A DNA stretch of 64,000 bases from positions 27,874 to 91,873 of the forward strand of contig CALHYX010000032.1 in NCBI GenBank assembly GCA_938041035.1. Reading direction: 5' to 3'. This document shows positions 50,451 through 59,534 of this stretch, one piece after another. Every line of letters starts with the position of its first letter. Positions within the stretch are counted from its first letter, which is position 1. The position numbers and the translations under genes are program-made. The stretch is from an uncultured Acidimicrobiales bacterium (GTDB lineage: Bacteria; Actinomycetota; Acidimicrobiia; Acidimicrobiales; SHLQ01). The notes beneath the pieces are model-generated. The model was not told where the DNA came from. It ran no database searches and saw only the letters and a list, made by a program, of their open reading frames with translations.

Positions 50451-52360
50451 CGGTCGACATCCGCCTCGATCTGGTCGGCGCCACCGAGCTGCTGACGGCC
50501 TACGCCGTGGCGCTCGGACGGCTGTACAACCTCGCGGGGCGAACGACGCTGGCGGAGGCTCGGGCGACCGACCTGGTTGGACCCTCCCCGTCCACCGCCG
50601 CGGCACCGCTGCGACTGGCCGCCGAATCGGTGCAGCGGTCCCGGCACGACTTCGCCTGGAGGTACGAGTGGGTGGCCGCGGAGTTCGGTCGCGGCGTGAC
50701 CGGTGTGGTCCACACGCACATCCCGGTGCGTGACCCCGCCCTCGCGGGTTCGACGATCGCGGATCTCATCGCCGCCGTCGCATCCGGCACCCCCGCCCAG
50801 CGCTACGCCGCCCTCGTCGAGCTGGTGGCCCGCTCGGCGGTGAACCCCGGAATCGCCGGGATGGTGGTCGACCGCCTCGGGTCCGCCATCGTCCGCGATG
50901 TGCTCGCCGATGCCCGCGCGGCCATCGCGGGTCCCGGGCGCGGACTCGCCGCCCGCACCACCACGCCGGTCGACCCCGCCGACGATGCCGACCCCATGGC
51001 GATCGTCGCCGCCCTGGCCCGGCTGCTCGGGGCCGCCAGCCGTTCCCCATCCGGTCGTGGCGTACTCGACGACCTCATCGACACCGCCGATGACCCCGCC
51101 CGAGTCGCCGACCTGATCCTCGTGGTCGCCGTCGGCAGGTTTGATCCGGCGTTCCTGGCCGCCGCGGTGTCCGCCGTGGTGCACAGTGACGACGCCACGT
51201 TGACGCTCGCCGCGACGTGGTTGCCCGGGCCCAACGGGGACCCGGGCGGGATCACCGACCCGATCACCGTCGCCCTCGCCGCCCTCGCCGACAACCCGGC
51301 CGCCGCCCGCATCTTCTTTGCCGACCCGACTGCGGTGGCCGCGCTCGACGGGCCGCGCCCGCTCGACACCGTCGTCCGCATCGATGGGCGGTGGGTCTAC
51401 CTCGGTGATCCCGACGCGCTGTTCGCGGCGCGCAATCGGGCCCGGGCCGCGGCGCTGCGCGCCGGACTGGACCACCCCGACGGCGCCGATGCGCCGGTCA
51501 GCTGGGTGGCGGCGGTGATCCACGCCGTCGGCCAACTCGGCTGGACCTCCGCGGCCGACGCCCGGGCGATCGGCGACTTCGTGGTCGCTCACTGGGCGGC
51601 GCTCACCGGATCGGCTATTTCTCCCGCCGCGGTGGCCGCGGCGATCGCTGTGGTCGGCGCTCACGCGGCCCCGTTCGACGCGCTGCTGGGAGCGCTCGGG
51701 GCGAAAGCGGCCGCGGACTTCCTCGCCGCCCTCACCGCACTGGTCGACGGCGGCGTCGATGCCGATGCGCTACTGGCCCTGGCGCCGGTGCTGAATCGGA
51801 TCGACCGTATGCTCGCCGCGATCGTCTCGGCGATCGATCAGCTCGGCGGGGTACCCGCCGACCTCTCGACCGTGCAGGCGATCACCTCGTTCATCACCCG
51901 GGCCCTGTTCGTGGTGTTGTCCGCGGCCGCCCCTCCGGCGTCGGCTGCCGCCAAGGCTGCGCTCAGCCTGGCGTCCGGCGCCGCGTCGGCGATCGTGAAG
52001 CAGTTGTTTCGCTCAGTCGATGGCGGTCCACCGGCCGAAAATCCGACCGTCAACTCGCTGTTCCGGGCCCTCTTTGGGGCACCGATCGAATCACCCGACG
52101 ATGGGGTCGCGCTGCCCAATCCCTTCCAGGTCGACCTGGTCGATCAGCTGCTCGCCGCCCACCCCGACTGGATCGACGATCTTCCCGCGCCGCCGGGGAC
52201 CGCCATGGTTCGGGGCGGGCGGATCGTTGTTCCCCCCGCCGACGCCCCCCTGGCGGACCGCCAGGCTTTCGCGCAGTGGTGGCAGGTTGCCGTGGGCCCC
52301 ACCACCCGGCTGGGTCAGGCCTTCGCGGCCATCATGCGCCAGTTCCTGGTGTCGGGCTGA
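50447..52360 (+). CDS. Large helical protein of the type VII-like locus (DUF6571-like?)
   Basis: 637 residues, almost entirely Ala-rich helix with many Asp/Gly/Pro loops. The first 110 residues form a helical bundle resembling the small protein before it (LAAESVQRSRHDFAWRYEWVAAEF). A repeated-looking segment DNPAAARIFFADPTAV resembles the NPxAAxxFF motif of large proteins in actinobacterial ESX neighbourhoods. A second half with ALLALAPVLNRIDRMLAAIVSAIDQLGG and the C-terminal QAFAQWWQVAVGPTTRLGQAF has no recognised fold. No signal peptide. Possibly a secreted effector, chaperone or toxin-like substrate; function not established. Confidence 0.55.
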   Translation: MTVDIRLDLVGATELLTAYAVALGRLYNLAGRTTLAEARATDLVGPSPSTAAAPLRLAAESVQRSRHDFAWRYEWVAAEFGRGVTGVVHTHIPVRDPALAGSTIADLIAAVASGTPAQRYAALVELVARSAVNPGIAGMVVDRLGSAIVRDVLADARAAIAGPGRGLAARTTTPVDPADDADPMAIVAALARLLGAASRSPSGRGVLDDLIDTADDPARVADLILVVAVGRFDPAFLAAAVSAVVHSDDATLTLAATWLPGPNGDPGGITDPITVALAALADNPAAARIFFADPTAVAALDGPRPLDTVVRIDGRWVYLGDPDALFAARNRARAAALRAGLDHPDGADAPVSWVAAVIHAVGQLGWTSAADARAIGDFVVAHWAALTGSAISPAAVAAAIAVVGAHAAPFDALLGALGAKAAADFLAALTALVDGGVDADALLALAPVLNRIDRMLAAIVSAIDQLGGVPADLSTVQAITSFITRALFVVLSAAAPPASAAAKAALSLASGAASAIVKQLFRSVDGGPPAENPTVNSLFRALFGAPIESPDDGVALPNPFQVDLVDQLLAAHPDWIDDLPAPPGTAMVRGGRIVVPPADAPLADRQAFAQWWQVAVGPTTRLGQAFAAIMRQFLVSG

Positions 52361-52431
52361 GCGGACTTCGTATTCCCCCACGTGCTTTCCCCTGCCACTT
52401 CTCCCGACCGAAGCGCCGCCATCGGGCGGCG

Positions 52432-52734
52432 ATGACCAATGAAAGCGTGAACATGTCCGACCTCCTGACCATGAACAAGGCCCAGATGTCCACTCTGGCC
52501 TCCACCTTCGAGACGCAATCGGCGGTGGTGACCGAACTGATGCGGCTGATCAACCAGGGCCTCGACACGACCGAATGGCAAGGGGCGCGATCGCGCCAGT
52601 TTCGCCAGATGTGGATCGAGCAGTTCCAGCCCAACCTGGTGTTATTGCGCGATTCGCTGGCCCAAAACTCCACCTTCCTGAACGCCGAGTTGGCGAACGC
52701 GGTGCGGGTGATGGACCAGCTGGCCGCCTCATAG
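52432..52734 (+). CDS. WXG100-family protein (ESAT-6-like)
   Basis: 100 residues. Helix-turn-helix protein with the W-x-G turn as WQG (DTTEWQGARSRQFRQMW) at about 45. This family forms helical hairpin dimers that are the classic substrates of type VII secretion. Two in-frame starts: ATG 52432 (used, about 100 residues) and ATG 52453. Its stop overlaps the ATPase GTG (TAGTG), strongly linking the two. Confidence 0.88.
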   Translation: MTNESVNMSDLLTMNKAQMSTLASTFETQSAVVTELMRLINQGLDTTEWQGARSRQFRQMWIEQFQPNLVLLRDSLAQNSTFLNAELANAVRVMDQLAAS

Positions 52735-55700
52735 TGCGGGTGCAGGTCGACCGCGGCGGGGTGAGGTACCGGATGGATGTCACCGTCCGGGCCAGCGCCG
52801 CGACCGCGGGCGATCTTGCGCGCGCCGTCGGGTTGGGCGGTCGCTGCCGCATCGACGGCCAGGCCGTCGATTCGACCGTCGCGGTCGACGACCTGATCCT
52901 GCGTGAGGGCACCCTGATCAGCGCCGCCGCGGACCGCGACCCGGCCGTGCCGGCCGAGCGGGCCGGCCTCGTCGCCGTCGACTCCGGGCTGAGCGCCGGG
53001 CAGCGGCTGGAGCTCCCGATCGGCGTGTGGTGCGTGATCGGTCGTAGTCCGCAGTGCGACATCGTGCTTCGCGACCCGGCGGTCTCGTGGCGCCATATGC
53101 GCCTTCGTTGCATCGACGAGGGGTTCGAGTTCGACGACCTTGGAGGCCGGAACGGCACGGTCCTCGACGGCGAGCCGTTCGTCGGTCGCCGTATCGCCGC
53201 GATCGGCGAATCGGGAACGACCATCGTCGTCGGGAGTACCCGGGTGCGGCTGAGCGGCGTCGGGCGTTGCGCAGTTGAAGTTCCGTATGCGGCCGCACCC
53301 ACCGGGCTGGTGGAGCATCATCGGCCGCCACGCTTGGCCGGTCCTCCCGACCCTGAACCCGTGCCGCCACCACCGCCGTTGGAGACCGCCCCGCCCGCGG
53401 TTGCGTTCAGTTGGGTGTCGTTGCTCGGCCCGCTCGCCCTGGCCGTTCCCATGGCCGTGCTGTTCGACCCCCGCTTCGCCCTCTTCGCGTTGCTCAGCCC
53501 CGTCATGGTGATCGGTACCTGGTGTGAGGGCCGCCGCCGTTCCCGCCGCCATCGACGTAGACGACGCGCCCAGATCGCAGCTGGGGTAGCCGGGTTACAT
53601 ACGGAGCTCACCCGGTTCGATGCCGCCGTTGATGCGGTGGTGACGTTTCGCCATCCGGGTATGGCCGAGATCGTTCGGCGGGCCGCCGAGAGTCACCAAC
53701 GGTTGTGGGAGCGGCGGATCGACGACGACCATGCCCTCGCCTTCGCGATAGGGGAGGGGGTCGACGCGAGACCTCCGGCGCTTGCCGCCGAGTTGGCCGA
53801 CGACTACCGCGGGCGATGGTCGCAACTGCTGGCCGATCGAGCGACGCATCGGCCGATCGAGATCGACCTGCTGGCCGGTGAGTTCGTCGGCTTCGTCGGT
53901 GTTGGTGCCCGATCGTTGGTGCGGGCGGTGGTCGCCCAGCTCTGCGTTCATGTCGGACCCGCCGATCTCGCCCTGCGCGTGCTCGTCTCCGGCCAGCACG
54001 GAGCGGGGTGGCACTGGGCGGACTGGCTGCCCCACGCCCGCGATGCCCAAACCGGACACACGCTCGGCAACGTAGCGTTGTCCGGGTCGGCCGCCGCTCA
54101 GCTGGCGGCGGGCGACGAGCCCGACGAGCGATTGCGACTACTCGTGGTCGATGGGGCCGACCTCTGGCGCGGAAGGTCGGCTCCTGCGGCCCGGATGGCC
54201 GACGCGGGTGACTCCGTGAGCGGGCTCGTCGTGGCCGACGACCCGGCCGACCTACCCGCGCGGTGTCGCGCGATCGTGGCGGTGGACGGCAACGGGACGT
54301 TTCGCCTGGACCAGCCCGGCCGACCCGGGATCGTCGGGGCTGCGTGGGGAATGGATGGCACCGACGCCGAGTCCCTGGCCCGGGCGCTCGCCGGTCTCGA
54401 CGACCCCGCGTTGCGCGTCGAGGGGGCGGGGTTGGCCCGGTCCGTCTCGTTCGCCGACGTGCTTGGCATCGCCCCCGGTGACGTGATGGGTGTCGCCGCT
54501 CGATGGGAGGCGAGCGCGATCGGCAATCGGTTCGTCGTGCCCGTGGGCCTCGATGGGCACGGGCCGCTGCCCATCGACCTCGTCGCCGACGGCCCGCACG
54601 CGCTGGTCGGGGGCACCACCGGTTCCGGAAAGAGCGAGCTCCTGCGGGCGCTCGTCGCCGGGTTGGCGGCCACGGTGGGGCCAGACCGGTTGGCCTTCGT
54701 TCTCATCGATTACAAGGGCGGAAGCGCCTTCGATCGCTGCGAAGAACTGCCCCACGTGGTCGATGTGATCACCGATCTCGATCCGGCTCTGGCCGAGCGG
54801 GCGCTTCAGGCCATGGAGGCCGAACTCGAACGCCGCGAGCGGGTATTGCGCGCCGCCGGGGTCGACGACATCGCACGGGTTCGCGTCGGTGAGAAGCCGC
54901 CGCTGCCGCGTCTGCTGTTGGTGATCGACGAGTTCGCGACCCTGGCGACGGAGCTGCCGGAGTTCCTCGATGCGCTGATCGCCATCGCCCAGCGTGGTCG
55001 CAGCCTTGGCGTGCATCTCGTGCTGGCGACCCAACGACCCGGCGGCGTGGTTCGCGCGGACATCCGTACAAACACGAACATCCGCATCGGGCTTCGCATG
55101 CTCGATGACGCCGATTCGCGCGAGGTGCTCGACGTGGGTGACGCCGCGGCCATCTCGCGGTCGGTGCCCGGTCGGGCGCTCGTGCGACTGGGGCAGGGTG
55201 AGCTTCACGCCTTTCAGTCCGTCTTCGCATCGGCTGCGGCGCGCCGGTGTGGCGAGGTCGCGCCCGTGGCTGCGACCCCATGGATTCGCGATCGCCGGGA
55301 GGCGACCTCGGCCGACGAGGGCGGCGCCTCTGACCTCGATGTTCTGGTCGCTGCGGTCGGCGCTGCGGCGGTAGCGACCGGCGTGGCCGCGGTCGCGCCG
55401 CCGTGGGCGCCGCCGCTTCCCGAATGGCTCGACCGGACCGATGCGCTGGCTCGGGCCGGTGGGGCCCGGTCGGGTAGCGGTGCGAAACCGCGCGCGCCCA
55501 TCGTCGGATTGTCCGATCATCCGCGGCGGTTGGCGCAGGAGCTCTTGTGCTGGTCGCCCGCCGACGGGACGGCAGTCGTATTCGGGTCGGCGCGAGTCGG
55601 TGTTTCATCGACCCTCCGGGCCCTCGCGCTCGCCGCCCTGGAAGACCCGCGGGTCGCCCTGTACGGCATCGCTCCGGCCGATGGCCCCCTGCGGGAACTG

Positions 55701-56822
55701 GCCGACGTCGCCGGGGTTGGTTCGGTCGCCGGTCGAGGCGATGACGAGCGCCAACACCGCACGCTGGACCACGTCGAGCGTTGTCTCCGGCAGCGAAGCG
55801 GCTCAGCCGGGTGCCGAGTTGACGGCCCGGTGGTGCTGGTCATCGACGATCTGGACGGATGGCTCCGAGCGATGGATGAGAGGACGATGCACGCCGTGCG
55901 GCTGAAACTCGAACGCCTCGTCCACGACGGCCCGACCGTCGGGGTCACGGTCATCCTCGGCTGTCGCCGTCCCGACCTCGTCACGAGCCGACTGGCCTCC
56001 GGGGCCGCCATGCGCCTCGTGCATGCTCTAGTCGACGACGCGGACTACCCGGCGTTGGGGTTGCGGGCTCCCGCATCCTCGCCGCCGGCCGGGCGGGCGT
56101 ACTGGATCGAAGGGGCGGTCGACGTCCAGGTCCTCGCTCCGGCGGCGGTGACGGCCCCCCGAAACGATGGTCGAGTGGATCCAATCCGGGTGCTCGGCGA
56201 TAACCTGCGGATCGAGGACCTCGCGGGACAAGCCCGGGCCGAGGGGGATGAGGTGGCGGTGGTCGTCGGCGCTCGCGTCGATGATTTGGATGACGCCTGG
56301 CTGCGGCTTGAGCGGGGATCGGCTGCGGTCATCGCCGGACCGCCGGGCAGCGGTCGGACCGCGGCGTTGGCGTTGATCGCCCACCAGTTGGTCGGCGTAG
56401 CGCCCACCGTGGTGTTCGGCCCGGACCGTCCCGCCGAGTTCCCCGATACCAGCGCCCGACTCCTCGCGTTGGAGGACGTCATCGACGTCCTGGCCGAACC
56501 GGTGGTGGTGCTGGTCGACCGGGCCGACGAACTCGATGATCCGCTCGGCGACCTGGCCCGGGCCCTGGGGCGCCCCGGGAACCGGGCGATCGTGATCGGG
56601 GCGGTCCGAACCGACCGCTACCGGATGGCCTTCGGCCACTGGAGCCAGGAACTGCGGGTTGCCCGAAGCGGCGTGATCCTGCGGCCGGAGCCGATCGACA
56701 ACGACCTATTGGGTTGTGAGCTGCGCGTTACCGGGTTGCGCTCGCGGCCCGGGCGCGCCGTGTTGGTCCACGGCGGCGACGGCGTCGTCGTGCAGATCGC
56801 CCGACGGGGTTCGACCGCGTGA
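52734..56822 (+). CDS. FHA-FtsK/SpoIIIE ATPase, EssC/EccC-like
   Basis: 1,362 residues. The first 70 residues form a small beta-rich domain, then an FHA domain (about 92-170; G103-R104, S118-WRH, N140-G141). A Pro-rich linker and two membrane helices (about 228-264) follow, then a basic stretch and three ATPase modules. Module 1 has Walker A GGTTGSGKS (626-634) and Walker B LLLVIDEFATL (727-737) with VLATQRPGG. Modules 2 and 3 have degenerate Walker A sites (GSARVGVSST and GPPGSGRTA). This is the motor of type VII secretion (EssC has N-terminal FHA domains; EccC does not). The start is the GTG overlapping the WXG100 stop. Confidence 0.9.
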   Translation: MRVQVDRGGVRYRMDVTVRASAATAGDLARAVGLGGRCRIDGQAVDSTVAVDDLILREGTLISAAADRDPAVPAERAGLVAVDSGLSAGQRLELPIGVWCVIGRSPQCDIVLRDPAVSWRHMRLRCIDEGFEFDDLGGRNGTVLDGEPFVGRRIAAIGESGTTIVVGSTRVRLSGVGRCAVEVPYAAAPTGLVEHHRPPRLAGPPDPEPVPPPPPLETAPPAVAFSWVSLLGPLALAVPMAVLFDPRFALFALLSPVMVIGTWCEGRRRSRRHRRRRRAQIAAGVAGLHTELTRFDAAVDAVVTFRHPGMAEIVRRAAESHQRLWERRIDDDHALAFAIGEGVDARPPALAAELADDYRGRWSQLLADRATHRPIEIDLLAGEFVGFVGVGARSLVRAVVAQLCVHVGPADLALRVLVSGQHGAGWHWADWLPHARDAQTGHTLGNVALSGSAAAQLAAGDEPDERLRLLVVDGADLWRGRSAPAARMADAGDSVSGLVVADDPADLPARCRAIVAVDGNGTFRLDQPGRPGIVGAAWGMDGTDAESLARALAGLDDPALRVEGAGLARSVSFADVLGIAPGDVMGVAARWEASAIGNRFVVPVGLDGHGPLPIDLVADGPHALVGGTTGSGKSELLRALVAGLAATVGPDRLAFVLIDYKGGSAFDRCEELPHVVDVITDLDPALAERALQAMEAELERRERVLRAAGVDDIARVRVGEKPPLPRLLLVIDEFATLATELPEFLDALIAIAQRGRSLGVHLVLATQRPGGVVRADIRTNTNIRIGLRMLDDADSREVLDVGDAAAISRSVPGRALVRLGQGELHAFQSVFASAAARRCGEVAPVAATPWIRDRREATSADEGGASDLDVLVAAVGAAAVATGVAAVAPPWAPPLPEWLDRTDALARAGGARSGSGAKPRAPIVGLSDHPRRLAQELLCWSPADGTAVVFGSARVGVSSTLRALALAALEDPRVALYGIAPADGPLRELADVAGVGSVAGRGDDERQHRTLDHVERCLRQRSGSAGCRVDGPVVLVIDDLDGWLRAMDERTMHAVRLKLERLVHDGPTVGVTVILGCRRPDLVTSRLASGAAMRLVHALVDDADYPALGLRAPASSPPAGRAYWIEGAVDVQVLAPAAVTAPRNDGRVDPIRVLGDNLRIEDLAGQARAEGDEVAVVVGARVDDLDDAWLRLERGSAAVIAGPPGSGRTAALALIAHQLVGVAPTVVFGPDRPAEFPDTSARLLALEDVIDVLAEPVVVLVDRADELDDPLGDLARALGRPGNRAIVIGAVRTDRYRMAFGHWSQELRVARSGVILRPEPIDNDLLGCELRVTGLRSRPGRAVLVHGGDGVVVQIARRGSTA

Positions 56823-56842
56823 CCGGCCCCGCGCGGAACTAC

Positions 56843-58264
56843 CTACCAGGAGGCGGCGATGTACTGGGTCTCGCAGAACTCGTACACGCCCTCGCTGGCG
56901 CCCTCGCGGCCGAGCCCGGACTGCTTCATCCCGCCGAACGGAGCGGCCGGGTCCGACATCGCTCCCCGGTTGAGGCCGACCATGCCCGATTCCAGTCGTT
57001 CGCTCACGTGGAGCCCGCGGCCGAGATCGCGGGTGTAGACGTAGGCGGCGAGTCCCATCTCGGTGTCGTTGGCGGCGGCGATCATGGCGTCGGTGTCGGT
57101 GAAGGGAATGACCGGCGCGACGGGCCCAAAGATCTCCGACCGGGTGATGGCGGCGTCCGCAGTCACGTTGGCGAGCACGGTCGGCTCGTAGAAGAACCCG
57201 GGACCGTCGATCGGCGAGCCGCCGAGCGTGGTTGCGGCGCCGGATTCGGCGGCGGACTGCACCAGGCGGTGGATCTTCTCGATTGCCGCGGCGTTGATCA
57301 TCGGGCCGCAGTCGACCCCCTCGGTCAGGCCACCGCCCACGGTGAGCGCTCCCATCGCGTCGCCGAGCTTGGCGGTGAACTCCTCGGCGACGCCGCCTTC
57401 GACGAAGAAGCGATTGGCGGCCGTGCAGGTCTGGGCCGAGTGGCGCATCTTGGCCACCATCGCGCCCTCGACCGCCGCGTCGATGTCGGCGTCGTCGAAC
57501 ACGATGAACGGAGCGTTGCCGCCCAGCTCCATTCCGACCTTCAGCACCCGGTCGGCGGAGCGGCGCAGCAGCTTGCGTCCGGTCTCGGTCGAACCGGTGA
57601 ACGACACCATCCGAACGGCGGGATGGTCGACGGCGGCATCGAACCACGCGCCCGGGTCGGTGGTGGGGACCACGTTGACGACGCCGGGTGGGACCCCGGC
57701 CTCCTCCAGAAGTTCGGCGACTCGCAGCGCGGTGAGCGGCGTGTCTTCGGCCGGTTTGATCACCACCGCGTTTCCGGCGGCCAGGGCGGGCGCGACCTTG
57801 CGGGTGATCATCGCCGCAGGGAAGTTCCACGGGGTCACGACGACCACCACCCCGACGGGTGGGTGGCGCACGAGGATCTTGTTGGCGCCGCTGGGCGCAT
57901 CGCTGATCGTGCCGTGAATCCGGACGGCCTCCTCGGCGTTCCAGCGGAAGAACTCGGCGGCGTAGGTGATCTCGCCTCGGGCGTCGGCGAGGGGCTTGCC
58001 GTTTTCGGACGTAATCAGTTCGGCGAGTTCGTCGCCGTGGTCGACCAGGGTTTGCCAGCATGCTCGCAGCACCTCGGCCCGGGCTCGGGGCGCGGCGGCC
58101 GCCCAGCGCTTTTGCGCCTCGGCCGCGACCGAACAGGCCTCTACGGCGTCGGCGGGCGAGCCGGCGGCCACCTCGGCGATCCGTTCGCCGGTGGCGGGGT
58201 CGAGCACGGGTAAAACGGCGTCGCCGTCGCGCCACGCGCCGCCGATGAGCATCTGGGTTGGCAT
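56843..58264 (-). CDS. gabD: NAD(P)-dependent succinate-semialdehyde dehydrogenase-like aldehyde dehydrogenase
   Basis: 473 residues. Oxidises succinate semialdehyde (or a close aldehyde) to the acid. ALDH blocks: NFPAAMITRKVAPALAAGN, GSTETGRKLL (cofactor), ELGGNAPFIVFDDADID with the catalytic Glu, and the nucleophile Cys in SAQTCTAANRF. It is the last gene of a minus-strand operon whose other members make succinate semialdehyde via the homoprotocatechuate route. Start MPTQMLIGGAWRDGD. Ends 20 bp from the convergent ATPase gene. Confidence 0.88.
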   Translation of the reverse strand: MPTQMLIGGAWRDGDAVLPVLDPATGERIAEVAAGSPADAVEACSVAAEAQKRWAAAAPRARAEVLRACWQTLVDHGDELAELITSENGKPLADARGEITYAAEFFRWNAEEAVRIHGTISDAPSGANKILVRHPPVGVVVVVTPWNFPAAMITRKVAPALAAGNAVVIKPAEDTPLTALRVAELLEEAGVPPGVVNVVPTTDPGAWFDAAVDHPAVRMVSFTGSTETGRKLLRRSADRVLKVGMELGGNAPFIVFDDADIDAAVEGAMVAKMRHSAQTCTAANRFFVEGGVAEEFTAKLGDAMGALTVGGGLTEGVDCGPMINAAAIEKIHRLVQSAAESGAATTLGGSPIDGPGFFYEPTVLANVTADAAITRSEIFGPVAPVIPFTDTDAMIAAANDTEMGLAAYVYTRDLGRGLHVSERLESGMVGLNRGAMSDPAAPFGGMKQSGLGREGASEGVYEFCETQYIAASW

Positions 58265-58299
58265 GGATGTCCCTTGTCTGGCGCTAGAGAAACAGAGTT

Positions 58300-59121
58300 C
58301 TACCGAAGCTGGTAGCTGGCGGTGGTGCAGCCCACCGCGAAGATCGGAATCGGAGTGTAGAAGTGCACCGTGCCCGCGGCACCCCCCGCCGCCGCGCTCA
58401 CGCTGATGAAGGTCCGAATCTCAAAGCCGCCCTGGCCGGCGTCGGCGTACACGGTTGTGTCGTCGTAGGCCAACAGTTGGGCCTTGTCGTTGCGGCACCA
58501 TCGATCCAGAAAGTCGCGGTCCCACGCCTCGTTGATCTTCCCGGAGTCCGGGGTGGCCGGCCAGTGCGAGATTCCTCCGGTGCCGACGAGGGCAACCTTT
58601 TCGGGAACGGCGTCGGCGGCCCGGCGCAGGGCCTCGCCGAGAGCCCAGGCGCGCGGCAGCGGTGTCAACGGCGGGCCCTGACAGTTGATGTTCACCGGAA
58701 TGACGGGGAGGTCGTAGTCCGGTGTGAGGAAACTGAGGGGGACGGCGATGCCGTGATCGAACTTCCATTCCTCGGCGTAGGCGACGTCGACGGTCTGCAT
58801 GACCTCGGTGATGACCCGGAGCGACAGGTCCTTGTGCCCCGGCGCCCGAAAGTTGTCGATGCCGAGCCAGGTCGCGTCCTCGATGGGGCCGTCGTAGAAG
58901 TCGGCCATACCGATGGCGAAGCTCGGCATGTTGTTCATGAAGAAGTTGGCGAAATGCTCGGCGGCCACGACGATCAGGACCTCGGCGCCGCTTTGGCGGA
59001 TCGCGTCACCCATGGCGTCGAAGGCGGCGTACAGACCGGCTCGGGCCACGGGGTCAGCCTGGTCGGCTCGGCCCCGGATACCGGGGGCGTGGGAGCAAAC
59101 TCCGGCATAGACGAGGGGCAT
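58300..59121 (-). CDS. Class III extradiol dioxygenase, LigB/beta-subunit type
   Basis: 273 residues. Fe(II) ring-cleavage dioxygenase of the protocatechuate 4,5-dioxygenase (LigB) superfamily. Fe/catalytic histidines visible: H11 in CSHAPGI, H56 in AAEHFANFF, H123 in FDHGIAVPLS and H186 in GTGGISHWP. The Glu ligand position reads INEAWDRDF, so which Glu binds iron is unclear. In this cluster the substrate is expected to be homoprotocatechuate or a related catechol. Paired with the alpha-like subunit 2 bp upstream. Confidence 0.85.
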   Translation of the reverse strand: MPLVYAGVCSHAPGIRGRADQADPVARAGLYAAFDAMGDAIRQSGAEVLIVVAAEHFANFFMNNMPSFAIGMADFYDGPIEDATWLGIDNFRAPGHKDLSLRVITEVMQTVDVAYAEEWKFDHGIAVPLSFLTPDYDLPVIPVNINCQGPPLTPLPRAWALGEALRRAADAVPEKVALVGTGGISHWPATPDSGKINEAWDRDFLDRWCRNDKAQLLAYDDTTVYADAGQGGFEIRTFISVSAAAGGAAGTVHFYTPIPIFAVGCTTASYQLR

Positions 59122-59123
59122 CG

Positions 59124-59534
59124 TTAGCGCACCCCTCGTCGGGGTTGGAGCGGCGCGTCGCCGTCGTCGCGATCGCGGGTTGGTTCTGCGCCGGAGGTCT
59201 GGCCCAGTTGCGCGGCGTGGGCGGTGGTGCCCTCGTAGCCGGTGACCGCATAGACGCCTTCGCGCACGGGGCCGTGGGTCGCGATGCCGTCGCGCATGCG
59301 TTGCAGGTAGTCCTGCCATTCGATGCCGTGGAGGGCGGCGAAGTGCATCAGGATCTGGCCGTTCACGCCGAGGTGGAACAGCTTGCCGATGTCGGGTTCG
59401 ACGAGCGCGTCGGTTTCTTCGGCAGTCAGGTCGTAGGCGTCGAGCACGGACAACCGCTCGGCCAGGTACCGGGTCTGCAGGTCCTCGTCGCGGTTGAGTT
59501 CATACAGGAACTTCTGTACGTAGTAGAGGCTCAC
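59124..59534 (-). CDS. LigA-like alpha subunit of the extradiol dioxygenase
   Basis: 136 residues. Small helical subunit homologous to protocatechuate 4,5-dioxygenase alpha chain: VQKFLYELNRDEDLQTRYLAERLSVLDAYDLTAEETDALVEPDIGKLFHLGVNGQI. It helps form the substrate pocket of LigAB. The GTG start overlaps the hpaE stop (GTGA). A 30-residue extension at the C-terminus rich in Arg/Asp is not usual. Confidence 0.85.
   Translation of the reverse strand: MSLYYVQKFLYELNRDEDLQTRYLAERLSVLDAYDLTAEETDALVEPDIGKLFHLGVNGQILMHFAALHGIEWQDYLQRMRDGIATHGPVREGVYAVTGYEGTTAHAAQLGQTSGAEPTRDRDDGDAPLQPRRGVR

Noticed and set aside
52575..52733. Earlier start for the FtsK/EssC-like ATPase inside the WXG100 gene
   Set aside because: The extra 53 codons are out of frame with WXG100 and carry no conserved motif; GTG 52734 overlaps the WXG100 stop as expected for coupled genes.
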